Shown here: positions 35,015 to 43,292 of the stretch, piece by piece
Layout of the letters: every line of letters starts with the position of its first letter
Position numbering within the stretch: the stretch's first letter is position 1
Source of the DNA: CAZGXI01 sp964529715
GTDB taxonomy: Bacteria > Chloroflexota > Anaerolineae > Aggregatilineales > Ch27
Length of the DNA stretch: 64,000 bases
Direction of reading: 5' to 3'
Assembly: GCA_964529715.1 (NCBI GenBank)
Contig: CAZGXI010000028.1
Location: 1-64,000, forward strand
Program-made: the position numbers and the translations under genes
Notes under the pieces: generated by a model
Told to the model about the DNA's origin: nothing
Databases searched by the model: none
Seen by the model: the letters and a program-made list of their open reading frames with translations, nothing else

Positions 35015-35024
35015 TGTGTTGGCA

Positions 35025-35831
35025 TCAGTTGACCGTGACCGTTGCAGGCGGTCCCAGGTATTCCCATGCGCCGTTGGGCGTCCGGCAGGTTGCCTCATCT
35101 GAATAACATACGGCCAGGTGTAGCGTATATGTGCCAGGACTGGGCAACGTGACGGCATCGCGCCAGGTCATCGGGCTGCCGGGGTCAAACGTGCCTGCGC
35201 CAGACCAGCTTGTCTGGAACAGGTCGGGCATATTCTGGCCGTTCAGTTCGACTGCTGCGCCGATGATGCCCCAGGGAACGGCGGCGTTGCCTGGGTTGCG
35301 AATCGTGAAGTTGAACCAGACCCGTTCGCCTGCACGGATAGCGGCGCTTTCCACGCTGAAATCCGCCGTCAGCCCCCGGCTCGATCCGCTCGATGCGGGT
35401 GGCTGTGTGGGGATGGTGGTGGGTGGCAGGGTCGGCGCGGCTTGCTGCGGCGGTTGCGTGGCCGGGGCGCCGGTATTGGTAGGTGGTTGCGTTTCGGTTG
35501 CGGCGGACGTCTGGGTGGGCGTGGCTGTCGGCAGGGGGGTAGAGGTCACCGTCGGCGTGAACGTGGCTGTTGGCTGAGGTGTGTCCGTCGGTCCGCGTGT
35601 TGGGACCGGGGAGATGGTCACGCCGATTAGCAGGGGCGGAACGGTCGGTGTGGGCGGTTCCAGGTTCGCCAGCACGCCCTGATCCTGCGCTATTACCAGG
35701 GCGATCACGCCGCAGGCGCTCAGCAAGGCCAGGGCAATCAGGCCGAAGGCCAGCGCACCGGTCACAAGGCGACAGCCAGAAACTCCTGAGTGTGTTTCGA
35801 CCGGCTGGCTCTCATCGTAAGTCTGGGTCAT
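35025..35831 (-). CDS. Anchored surface protein with Thr/Pro linker and beta-sandwich domain
   Basis: This 268-residue protein has a short cytosolic tail, a membrane helix (about 24-50), a Thr/Pro-rich linker (about 58-150) and an outside beta-rich domain (about 152-268) with WFNFTIRNPGNAAVPWGIIG and TYTLHLAVCYSDEATC. The two final cysteines could form a disulphide. The domain looks like an immunoglobulin-like fold of the NBR1/CARDB kind. The function is unknown. An extended -10 promoter lies about 46 bp upstream. Confidence 0.7.
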   Translation of the reverse strand: MTQTYDESQPVETHSGVSGCRLVTGALAFGLIALALLSACGVIALVIAQDQGVLANLEPPTPTVPPLLIGVTISPVPTRGPTDTPQPTATFTPTVTSTPLPTATPTQTSAATETQPPTNTGAPATQPPQQAAPTLPPTTIPTQPPASSGSSRGLTADFSVESAAIRAGERVWFNFTIRNPGNAAVPWGIIGAAVELNGQNMPDLFQTSWSGAGTFDPGSPMTWRDAVTLPSPGTYTLHLAVCYSDEATCRTPNGAWEYLGPPATVTVN

Positions 35832-35876
35832 CGACTCTGCACCTTCTCATTGATGTGATGTGAATTTAGCGGGGGT

Positions 35877-35885
35877 ATTATACCA
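35877..35885 (-). promoter_or_regulatory. Candidate extended -10 promoter of the surface protein gene
   Basis: On the minus strand TGG precedes a perfect TATAAT (35882-35877). No good -35 box is present, as expected for an extended -10 promoter. Confidence 0.4.
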
Positions 35886-35926
35886 CGCCCATGCTGCGAA
35901 CCAGGCCGTTGGGCCGGGGACTGTGA

Positions 35927-37018
35927 TTATCCCATCAACTGGTTGCTAAGTGCGGCGAGGGAAAGCAGGACAAAGTTGTAGACAAAATGGGCGGTGATGG
36001 CGGCGCCGGTGCCGAACTGTTGCCGCAGCAGGCCGAAGAATAACCCGACCACCAGGATGATCAGCGCAGCGGGGGTAAACTGGTACTGCGCGTGCATCAG
36101 CGCGAACAACAGCGCCGTCGGTCCCAAGCCAATGACCGGTTGCAGCCCGCCGCGAAAAGCGATCTCCTCGCTAAATGAACTTAGCAGCGCTACCAGAAAA
36201 GCGCCGCTCAACGTTGTGACGCTGCCTGTGATAGCGCGGTTGAACTCCATCTGCTGTTCGAGCAGTTTTTCGGGAGTCGTCGCTACCCAGATCGCGCTGG
36301 CGCAGAATTGGAAGCCGACCAGCGTTATCGCCACGCCGGCTCCGACCGATACTTCGCTCAGGGTTGGCCAGCGCAGGCCCAGCCGGGCAAGCGCCTGGCG
36401 CGGTGAGCGATCCAGCCCGATCCCGACGCCCAGGAATGTCACCAGAAGCAGCATCGCCGCCGTCAGCGCCGAGGAGATCACCACTTGATTCTGATTAAGG
36501 TCGCCTGCCGCCGGGCCGCTTTGCCCGCCTGCAATGATGAAATCCACAAGCGTTTGCAGCCACAGCAGCAGCGCCGCGCCGACGGCCAGAGCATGGATCG
36601 TGGACTGTGGATCGAAGCCGCGTATCTGGTCTGGCCAGGGTTGAGCGGTAATGTCGTTCAGGCGATCTGGGCGCAGCGGGGGGAACAGTCGGCTGGCCCA
36701 CAGCCGCAGACGCAGGCTGTGTACCCATAGCCACAGGAAGAGGGCCGTGATGAGTGCAAAGCCGAGGGCAACCAACCCGCGTGTCGGCGCGCCTGTGTCC
36801 AGGCCAAGCCGGATCGCTTCTTCAGGATCGCTACTCAAGAGCTGAATGACGGTCAAATAGCTGAGGAGGGTATAGCCCACAAAGCCCAGCAGGATCGCGC
36901 CCCATAGTGCCCGAAAAAGGCCGTGCTGTGCTGCCGACTCGCCGGTCCGCCGTGACTGCCAGGCTGCTGCCCCAAAGAGCAGTGCCGCCGCAATGGGGAT
37001 GCTGTATTGGAATTCCAC
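35927..37018 (-). CDS. CPBP family intramembrane metalloprotease
   Basis: This 363-residue protein has about eight membrane helices. The C-terminal half carries the three family motifs: EEIAFRGGLQ (Glu-Glu and Arg), LFALMHAQ (His) and HFVYNFV (His/Asn). The family includes CAAX prenyl proteases and bacteriocin-immunity proteins; the substrate is not predictable. The start codon is GTG at 37018. It is transcribed away from the histidine kinase gene at 37151. Confidence 0.88.
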   Translation of the reverse strand: MEFQYSIPIAAALLFGAAAWQSRRTGESAAQHGLFRALWGAILLGFVGYTLLSYLTVIQLLSSDPEEAIRLGLDTGAPTRGLVALGFALITALFLWLWVHSLRLRLWASRLFPPLRPDRLNDITAQPWPDQIRGFDPQSTIHALAVGAALLLWLQTLVDFIIAGGQSGPAAGDLNQNQVVISSALTAAMLLLVTFLGVGIGLDRSPRQALARLGLRWPTLSEVSVGAGVAITLVGFQFCASAIWVATTPEKLLEQQMEFNRAITGSVTTLSGAFLVALLSSFSEEIAFRGGLQPVIGLGPTALLFALMHAQYQFTPAALIILVVGLFFGLLRQQFGTGAAITAHFVYNFVLLSLAALSNQLMG

Positions 37019-37150
37019 ACCTTGCCGCCTCTCTCCGTTAACCTGCCTTCATTTAGCCACAATAGATACCCGGCAGGCCACGACCCTGTTGTTTGTTTTT
37101 GTCTCCCCTGCCGCTCGTGGTATGATGAAGCGGCGCGAGGAAGGGCTGCT

Positions 37151-37831
37151 ATGACCGATCCAAAAACGACTCCCCTGGAAGAATGGGTTTTTCTGTATCT
37201 GACACACGAACTCCGCACACCGATGAACGCCCTGCTGGGGTTTTCCCAGATGTTGCGGGATGGCGCCTATGGCGAACTCAATCCCAAGCAGCAGGACCGC
37301 CTGGATCGCGTGGTGCACAGCGCACAACTGGTTTTGCGGCGGTTGGACCTGTTGCTGGATTTCGACCGGCTGCATCAGGGCCAGCTTGATCTGAGCCGGG
37401 CACGGGTGACACTGAAAGAACTGCTTGAGGTGGCCCTGGCTGCCACCGATTACGACAATCGTGGGCGGCGTTTGCAGGTCACTCTGCCGGAAAAGCTGCT
37501 GGACGCCACGCTGGCGGTTAACCTGTCTTGGGGCGGCGTCGCAGTGCGGGAAGTCATCCTCCATGCTGCCAGTGAAGCGATGCCCGATCCAACCGTCTGG
37601 CTCCAGGCAGAGCTGTGTATGCAAGACGCATACCTGGCGCTCGATGTGCGCTACAATGCCCCACCGATGGACGCCTGGCAGCGCGGCAACCTGTTCACGC
37701 TGAATAGCCGGACCGGCATCGGTTTGCCTCTGGCGCTGCAACTGCTGTCGCGCATGGGCGGCAGCATCGACTACGAGAGCGAAGCGACTCGCCACGTCAT
37801 CACATTGACTTTGCCGCTGGCCGAAACCTAG
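37151..37831 (+). CDS. Short soluble histidine kinase with a degenerate ATPase domain
   Basis: This 226-residue protein begins almost directly with the phospho-acceptor block (LTHELRTPMNALLGFSQ; His19), with no sensor or membrane region. In the ATPase part the G2-like box GIGLPLALQLLSRMGG is present, but the helix that should hold the N-box Asn reads REVILHAASEA, with no Asn. ATP binding may be weak. AGGAAGGG lies upstream of the ATG at 37151; an extended -10 TGGTATGAT is at 37118-37126. Its partner is unknown; the stand-alone receiver at 30095-30505 is a candidate. Confidence 0.78.
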   Translation: MTDPKTTPLEEWVFLYLTHELRTPMNALLGFSQMLRDGAYGELNPKQQDRLDRVVHSAQLVLRRLDLLLDFDRLHQGQLDLSRARVTLKELLEVALAATDYDNRGRRLQVTLPEKLLDATLAVNLSWGGVAVREVILHAASEAMPDPTVWLQAELCMQDAYLALDVRYNAPPMDAWQRGNLFTLNSRTGIGLPLALQLLSRMGGSIDYESEATRHVITLTLPLAET

Positions 37832-37900
37832 CGCATGGTCAACAAGCAGGGGCGACCGCCTGGCCGCCCCCACCACGTATTCCTGCCACATGTCCTGCTG

Positions 37901-39037
37901 TTAACGTCCGATGCTCATCGGCATGATTACGTGGATGAAATCCTCACGTCCGGCGGGTTTGATCAAGCCGGGCGCGGCAGGGCCGTTGCTTTCTAACACG
38001 ACCTGCTCATCTCGGATCACGCTCAACACTTCGATCAGATAGCGGACGTTGAAGCTGATTTCCTGATTCTGGCCTTCGACGGCGGCGTCTACGACGGCGT
38101 CGGCGTTGCCGCGTTCGACGGATGTGGCTTCCAGCCGCACGATGCCTGGCGCGGACGGGCTTTCGCCAGGCGTGACGATCACTTTGGCGTTGTAGTTCAC
38201 GTCACGGGCGAAAATTTCTGCCCGCTTGCAGGCGCGCAGCAAATCGGCGGTGTAAGCGACTGTGCTCGTGGCGAAGGATTTGGGAATGATGGCCTGGTAA
38301 TCCGGGAACTTGCCGTCCAGCAGGCTGGAGGCCACATCGACGTTCTTGAGGTGAAAAATGACCTGGCTACGGCCTGACGGAATACTAATGAGCACTTCTT
38401 CGTCTTCGTCGCTGATGATGCGGCTCAGTTCGTTCAGGGTACGGGCTGGGATGACCATGGTCAGCGGTTGTGGGGAACCAATTTCCAGATTGGCATAGCG
38501 GACGGACAGCCGGTAGCCATCGGCGGCTGCCATGGTGATCCGGTCGCCCTCGATGCGGGTGTACACGCCGGTCAGGATCGGACGATTGTCATCGTGAGCT
38601 GCGGCGAAGACAGTCTGGTTGATCATCTCTCGCAATGTATTGCCGGGCACGGCCACGCCGGGGTCTTCACCGGCCTGCGGGATCAGAGGAAAATCCGTTG
38701 CGTCGATCCCTTTGACATTGCTGTTGGTCGCGCCGCAGTGCACGCGCAGGGTTTGCGTGCGCACATTGAGTTCCAGGTCCACCCGTTCGGGCGACAAGGC
38801 GTTGACGAGATCGATGAATGTGCGCGCCGGGACGGTGATTGCGCCGTCCTCCTCGATCTTGGCCCCGATCCAGGCGGTGATGCCCAGTTCCAGGTTTGTC
38901 GCTGCCAGCTTGAGCCGCCCCTCTTCGGTTTCGAGCAACACGTTTCCCAAGACCTGCATGGTGGGGCGCGTGGGCACGGCTCGCCCGACAATGCTTAATC
39001 CTTTAGCCAAATTTTCTTGCAGTACCGAAACCTTCAT
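37901..39037 (-). CDS. dnaN: DNA polymerase III beta subunit (sliding clamp)
   Basis: The 378-residue protein opens with MKVSVLQENLAKGLSIVGRA and closes with the clamp's characteristic IMPMSIGR; the three clamp domains are evident by length and blocks such as TFIDLVNAL and DDNRPILTGVY. As a dimer it encircles DNA and tethers the replicative polymerase. CAGGAG precedes the ATG. The usual neighbours dnaA, recF and gyrB are absent, so this copy is away from the canonical origin cluster. Confidence 0.95.
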   Translation of the reverse strand: MKVSVLQENLAKGLSIVGRAVPTRPTMQVLGNVLLETEEGRLKLAATNLELGITAWIGAKIEEDGAITVPARTFIDLVNALSPERVDLELNVRTQTLRVHCGATNSNVKGIDATDFPLIPQAGEDPGVAVPGNTLREMINQTVFAAAHDDNRPILTGVYTRIEGDRITMAAADGYRLSVRYANLEIGSPQPLTMVIPARTLNELSRIISDEDEEVLISIPSGRSQVIFHLKNVDVASSLLDGKFPDYQAIIPKSFATSTVAYTADLLRACKRAEIFARDVNYNAKVIVTPGESPSAPGIVRLEATSVERGNADAVVDAAVEGQNQEISFNVRYLIEVLSVIRDEQVVLESNGPAAPGLIKPAGREDFIHVIMPMSIGR

Positions 39038-39132
39038 GCCTGCGGTCTCCTGTGAATGCCGGTCAGGGCGGCGAATTTTAGAGGGCGGACTGTCTTTGCC
39101 CTACGGGTGGAAATGGCGAAAATGGGTGATGG

Positions 39133-39163
39133 TTGATTCAAGTTGGAGTATACAAGGTATAAT
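39133..39163 (+). promoter_or_regulatory. Candidate promoter of the cupin gene
   Basis: TTGATT (39133-39138) and a perfect TATAAT (39158-39163) are spaced by 19 bp. It overlaps the opposing dnaN promoter, so the two may interfere. Confidence 0.5.
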
Positions 39164-39175
39164 ACGAACCAACAA
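39147..39175 (-). promoter_or_regulatory. dnaN: Candidate dnaN promoter
   Basis: On the minus strand TTGTTG (39175-39170) and TATACT (39152-39147) are spaced by 17 bp, about 110 bp before the dnaN ATG. It shares bases with the plus-strand promoter. Confidence 0.5.
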
Positions 39176-39186
39176 GCAGCATTCCT

Positions 39187-39209
39187 GGGGCGGGTCATCG
39201 ACCCGCCCC
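39187..39209. other. Very stable GC hairpin in the cupin gene leader
   Basis: GGGGCGGGTC (39187-39196) and GACCCGCCCC (39200-39209) form a perfect 10-bp stem with a 3-base loop, between the plus-strand promoter and the cupin ATG. It is followed by GTGTGTGTGACACA, not by a T tract. It may slow or shape the leader RNA, or be a dispersed palindrome. Confidence 0.6.
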
Positions 39210-39268
39210 GGTGTGTGTGACACATTTCCTTGTTTATCAGCAGTGATCTGAGATGAGGGGCGAACCCG

Positions 39269-39730
39269 ATGGGCAAAATTCACGATGTCGCCGTCAAACC
39301 ACTGGTCACGCATTCTGATGACCGGGGTTACTTCCGCGAAATCCTACGCGAGGATGACGGCTTGCTGCGTCGTTTCGGCCAGACCAGTATCACCAAAACT
39401 TATCCCGGCGTGATCAAGGCGTTCCATTGGCACAAAAACCAGGATGACCTGTGGTACGTCGCGGCGGGAATGGCCCGCGTGGTGTTGCACGATCTGCGCG
39501 AAGGCTCGCCCACGCGCGGCGAAACCCAGGTTATTTACGCCGGAGAAGACAATCCTGTCCTGATCCTGATCCCGGCGGGTGTAGCGCACGGCTATCAGGT
39601 GCTTGGCGACCGGCCTGTGTTGTTGTTCTACCACGTTACGGCCTGCTACGACCCGGCCAACCCGGACGAGTACCGTATTCCTTATAACGATCCCGCTATC
39701 GGTTTCGACTGGTCGATCAAGTTCCGCTAG
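39269..39730 (+). CDS. RmlC-like cupin (dTDP-sugar epimerase family)
   Basis: The 153-residue protein follows the dTDP-4-dehydrorhamnose 3,5-epimerase fold: THSDDRGYFREIL, KAFHWHKNQDDLWYVAAG with two metal- or substrate-site His residues, RVVLHDLREGSP and IPAGVAHGYQVLG. It is shorter than true RmlC (about 180 residues), and the RmlC catalytic His context is altered, so the substrate is uncertain. No other nucleotide-sugar gene is adjacent. Confidence 0.78.
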   Translation: MGKIHDVAVKPLVTHSDDRGYFREILREDDGLLRRFGQTSITKTYPGVIKAFHWHKNQDDLWYVAAGMARVVLHDLREGSPTRGETQVIYAGEDNPVLILIPAGVAHGYQVLGDRPVLLFYHVTACYDPANPDEYRIPYNDPAIGFDWSIKFR

Positions 39731-39761
39731 GCTTTGCCTAACCTGGGTCAAACGGCGCTAC

Positions 39762-39790
39762 TTGCCAGGGGCGTCCCAGTTCAGCATAAT
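39762..39790 (+). promoter_or_regulatory. Candidate promoter of the foldase/surface protein unit
   Basis: TTGCCA (39762-39767) and CATAAT (39785-39790) are spaced by 17 bp, about 70 bp before the foldase start. Confidence 0.45.
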
Positions 39791-39859
39791 TAGGCGTGTG
39801 ACCTGATTCGGGTGAGATTCCGGTCTTTGATGTTTTGTCGCCAACCGTAAGGATAGACT

Positions 39860-40795
39860 GTGCGCAGAGATAAATGCTCGTTGCTGTGCGTTGCTCTCGT
39901 ATCGATCAGCCTGCTGGCTGCCTGTGGAGGTGCTGCTCCTGCGGCTGGTGATCCGACGCAGATGCCCACCACCGCAGGGCTGGTGCCGCCAGTGACGGAT
40001 ACGGTGTTGCCTACACCGACCGAGGTGCTGGCCGCCATTGTCAATGGCCAGCCGATTACCCTAGCTGCTTTTCAGGGTGAGTTGAGACGGGAAGAAGCGC
40101 GTCTGGCGGAGGCGGGAGCCGTTCCTGCTGACCGCGCCGCCTTCGAGTCTTCAGTGCTTACGTTGATGATCGACCAGGTGTTGATTGAGCAGGCAGCGGC
40201 AGTGCAGGGTGTGGTCGTGAGCGAAGCGGACGTGGACGCCGAGATCGCGGCAAATATCGAGCTGGCGGGTGGCGAGGCCGCCTGGCAGACGTGGATCCAA
40301 CAAAACCTGTTCACGCCGGAGGAATATCGTTCTTCGATCCGATCTGCCCTGATTACTGGCCGCATCCGTGACCAGGTGATTGCCTCGGTGCCGGAGGCCG
40401 TAGAACAGGTGCACGCCCGGCATATCCTGGTTCCCACGCAGGCCGAAGCAGACCAGATATACCAGCAGTTATTGAGCGGCGCGGATTTCGGCCAATTGGC
40501 GTTTGAACATTCTCGTGACGTCAGCACGCGCGACCTGGGCGGCGACCTGGGCTGGTTCGTGCGTGAGCAGTTAATCGAGCCGGTGGTGGCCGATACAGCT
40601 TTTGCGCTGGAGATCGGCCAGATCAGTCAGCCGGTGCAGAGCCGGTTGGGGTATCACATCATTCAGACGCTGGAGCGTGTGCCGGATCGCCCACTGGACG
40701 AGATAGCCAGGGCTTCTTTGTTTGAGATCACGTTTGAGCGGTGGCGTCAATCGTTGTGGGATCAGGCCACGATCCAACGGTTCGTCGGCAGTTAA
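39860..40795 (+). CDS. PpiC-type peptidyl-prolyl isomerase lipoprotein (PrsA/SurA-like)
   Basis: This 311-residue protein starts with a lipoprotein signal (lipobox LLAAC, Cys22), then a short Thr/Pro stretch, a SurA-type N-terminal helical domain (about 50-180) and a parvulin domain (about 185-285) with ARHILVPTQAEADQIYQQL, DFGQLAFEHSRD, LGGDLGWFVREQ and SRLGYHIIQ. It helps fold exported proteins on the outer face of the membrane. The start is GTG with AAGGA six bases upstream. The two surface-protein genes that follow may include clients (inference). Confidence 0.9.
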   Translation: MRRDKCSLLCVALVSISLLAACGGAAPAAGDPTQMPTTAGLVPPVTDTVLPTPTEVLAAIVNGQPITLAAFQGELRREEARLAEAGAVPADRAAFESSVLTLMIDQVLIEQAAAVQGVVVSEADVDAEIAANIELAGGEAAWQTWIQQNLFTPEEYRSSIRSALITGRIRDQVIASVPEAVEQVHARHILVPTQAEADQIYQQLLSGADFGQLAFEHSRDVSTRDLGGDLGWFVREQLIEPVVADTAFALEIGQISQPVQSRLGYHIIQTLERVPDRPLDEIARASLFEITFERWRQSLWDQATIQRFVGS

Positions 40796-40812
40796 TCTCC
40801 CTGGGGGATGGC

Positions 40813-41601
40813 ATGGAAAGTCGGACGCGCCTGTTTAACCTCATTACCCTGGTCTTTCTGGGATTGACGGGCACCTGCTGTGTGTTGACGGTGATCTTTG
40901 CCCTGGGGGTGATGCCGGTGCCGTTTCTGGCCCCGCGTCAGGTGGTCATCCCACAGGTAGCCGTATTGCCCAGCCCGACGATCACCAACACCCCGCTGCC
41001 GCCGACCTGGACGCTGACGGCGACGATGACCTTCACTCCCAGTTCGACGCCGTCTGCTACGCTGCCGCCGACCGCCTCGCTGACGATCACGCCGACGCCG
41101 GGGCCGACCGACACGGCGACAGCGACCGAAACGCCGACTATGACCGAGACCGGCACCGCCACGCCGACTCTGACCCCCTCCATCACGCCGACGGGACCTA
41201 CGGCAACCTTTACCAACACGCTGTCGCCGTTTCCGTTCGCCGTGCAGGGCAATGGGCCGGTGTTTACGGCCAACTTCGCCAATGCGGCGGGTTGTGCCTG
41301 GCAGGGGATCGGTGGGCAAGTGTTGGGGTTATCTGGACAGGCTGTCACAGGGATGCAGGTGCGCATTACCGGCGGTGGAATCGGACCGGGCGGCGCAGGG
41401 GTGACTGTCGCCACTGGCTCCAATACGCTCTACGGCCCTGCCGGGTGGGAACAACAGGTCGCGTCGCAGACAAACAATGAAACCTATTTTGTCGAACTGT
41501 TGAGCGCCGAGGGAACGGTCGTCTCGCCGACCATCCAGGTGACGTTTCCTAATAATTGCGCGCAAAACCTGGCCTTGATCACCCTGATTCAGACCCGGTA
41601 G
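40813..41601 (+). CDS. Anchored surface protein, first of two paralogues
   Basis: This 262-residue protein has an N-terminal membrane helix (about 10-35), a Thr/Pro linker of about 85 residues and an outside domain of about 120 residues. The domain starts SPFPFAVQGNGP and contains GCAWQGIGGQVLGLSGQAV, then a YGPAGWEQQV block and a Cys near the end (NNCAQNLALI). It matches the next gene's outside domain closely in layout. GGQVLGLSGQAVTGMQVRI looks like a carboxypeptidase-regulatory-like beta fold. The function is unknown. GGGGGA precedes the ATG at 40813. Confidence 0.75.
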   Translation: MESRTRLFNLITLVFLGLTGTCCVLTVIFALGVMPVPFLAPRQVVIPQVAVLPSPTITNTPLPPTWTLTATMTFTPSSTPSATLPPTASLTITPTPGPTDTATATETPTMTETGTATPTLTPSITPTGPTATFTNTLSPFPFAVQGNGPVFTANFANAAGCAWQGIGGQVLGLSGQAVTGMQVRITGGGIGPGGAGVTVATGSNTLYGPAGWEQQVASQTNNETYFVELLSAEGTVVSPTIQVTFPNNCAQNLALITLIQTR

Positions 41602-41608
41602 CCCAGCC

Positions 41609-42460
41609 ATGAGCGGCGATCCGTATCTGCCTGCTAATGCACCCGGCGCAGGCGAGATTCCGCCCGGTGCAGAAGACGATCTGGACGCGCGTCCCGGCTG
41701 CCCGGCCAATGCCGTGACGCTGATCTTTCTGGGACTGACGGCACTATTCGCCGTCTACTTTGTGATCCTGCTGATCAATCCTTACGTGCCGATTAATCCC
41801 TTTCCGCCTCGGACGCCGCTGCCGGTGATCCTGGTTGCCACGCCAAATCCGAATGCGCCTCTCCCGACGGTGACACCGACCAAGCTGCCCGAAACGCCAC
41901 GCCTCAGCACCTCTGCACCGACGGCGAGCCTGACGCCGACGCTTTTGCCCCCTGCGACAGAGACTCCGGTCGTTGTCGTGCCGCCGACGGTCCCGACGAA
42001 TACGCCTGTGCCTTCGCCGACGATGAGTGGGGAGATTGTTGTTCAGGGGGGGTTCACGCCGCCGCCACCCGGCAACCCGGCGGAATACACCCGCTCGCCG
42101 TTTCCCTTTACCATCTACGGCGATTCCGTGAGCTATATCCCCAATCCCAATGGACAGGGTTGCCGTTGGGCCAGTATTGCCGGATCGGTGACGAACTTAC
42201 AGGGCGAACCCCTGGCCGGGCTGGCCGTGCAGATTACGGGTGAGGGACTGGATGAAATCCACTTCACGGGGACGGCGCTGACCTATGGACCAGGCGGCTT
42301 TGAGATATTTCTCAATGGCGCGCCCCTGCGCGGCGAATATGTGTTGCAGCTTCTCAGCCAGACCGGGGCGCCGATTTCGGGGGAATTTCCCGTAACCACC
42401 TCGCCGCTGTGTGAGGAAAATGTTGCCATCGTCAATTTCGTCCAGAATCATCCCTGGTGA
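41609..42460 (+). CDS. Anchored surface protein, second of two paralogues
   Basis: This 283-residue protein starts 7 bp after its paralogue. It has a longer cytosolic N-terminus (about 30 residues), a membrane helix (about 34-58), a Thr/Pro linker and the same outside domain: SPFPFTIYGDSV, GCRWASIAGSVTNLQGEPL, TYGPGGFEIFL and a terminal Cys (LCEENVAIVNFVQ). Two Cys are conserved between the pair and could form a disulphide. Neither has a sorting motif. Confidence 0.75.
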   Translation: MSGDPYLPANAPGAGEIPPGAEDDLDARPGCPANAVTLIFLGLTALFAVYFVILLINPYVPINPFPPRTPLPVILVATPNPNAPLPTVTPTKLPETPRLSTSAPTASLTPTLLPPATETPVVVVPPTVPTNTPVPSPTMSGEIVVQGGFTPPPPGNPAEYTRSPFPFTIYGDSVSYIPNPNGQGCRWASIAGSVTNLQGEPLAGLAVQITGEGLDEIHFTGTALTYGPGGFEIFLNGAPLRGEYVLQLLSQTGAPISGEFPVTTSPLCEENVAIVNFVQNHPW

Positions 42461-42470
42461 TGGCGTTCCA

Positions 42471-43292
42471 ATGACGCTCTACGTGGTTCCCACGCCTATC
42501 GGCAACCTGGAAGATATTACCCTGCGCGCCTTGCGGATTCTGCGCGAGGTAAACCTGATCGCCGCAGAAGATACACGCACCAGCCGCGTCCTGTTAGATC
42601 ACTATGGCATTGCCACGCCGATGATCAGTTACCACGAGTACAACAAGCTCGCACGCATTGAGGATGTCCTGTCTGCTCTGGAGCGGGGCGATGTGGCGCT
42701 GATCTCCGACGCGGGGACGCCGGGCCTTTCGGACCCCGGCTATGAACTGATTGCGGCCTGTTTGCGCGCCGGGGTGCAGGTCGTACCGTTGCCTGGCGCG
42801 GCGGCGGCGGTGGTCGCGCTGGTGGGATCAGGCCTGCCGACGGACCGTTTCACCTTTCTGGGCTTTCTGCCGCGCAGGCCGGCGGCATTGCACGCGCTTC
42901 TGGCCGAAGTGAAGGATGAGCCTTATACGCTGGTCGCTTACGAAAGCCCACACCGCCTCAATGACACATTGGAGGCGCTCGTCGTGGCGTTGGGGCAGGA
43001 GCGTCCTGTCTGCGTGGCACGCGAGATGACCAAGCTGTACGAGGAGTTTTTCCGGGGGACGGCAGCCGAAGCCCTGGCCTATTTTCGGGAAGCGCCGATC
43101 CGGGGCGAAGTGACGCTGGTGATCGGCGGCAATCCGCAGCCGACCCCGCGCTGGACGGAGGAACAGGTCCGCGCGGCCCTACAGGAACGTGTGGCGGCGG
43201 GAGAATCGCGCAGTGCCGCCGCCAGGAAAATTGCCGCTGAATCCGGCTGGAACAAACGCGATGTCTATGCGCTGGATGTGGAGGATGTATGA
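42471..43292 (+). CDS. rsmI: 16S rRNA 2'-O-ribose C1402 methyltransferase
   Basis: The 273-residue protein opens with LYVVPTPIGNLEDITLRALR and has AEDTRTSRVLLDHYGI, LISDAGTPGLSDPGYEL and YESPHRLNDTLEAL, all diagnostic of RsmI in the tetrapyrrole-methylase fold. It uses S-adenosylmethionine to methylate C1402 of 16S rRNA. The start at 42471 lies 10 bp after the surface-protein gene, and its stop overlaps the transporter start (ATGA). Confidence 0.95.
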   Translation: MTLYVVPTPIGNLEDITLRALRILREVNLIAAEDTRTSRVLLDHYGIATPMISYHEYNKLARIEDVLSALERGDVALISDAGTPGLSDPGYELIAACLRAGVQVVPLPGAAAAVVALVGSGLPTDRFTFLGFLPRRPAALHALLAEVKDEPYTLVAYESPHRLNDTLEALVVALGQERPVCVAREMTKLYEEFFRGTAAEALAYFREAPIRGEVTLVIGGNPQPTPRWTEEQVRAALQERVAAGESRSAAARKIAAESGWNKRDVYALDVEDV

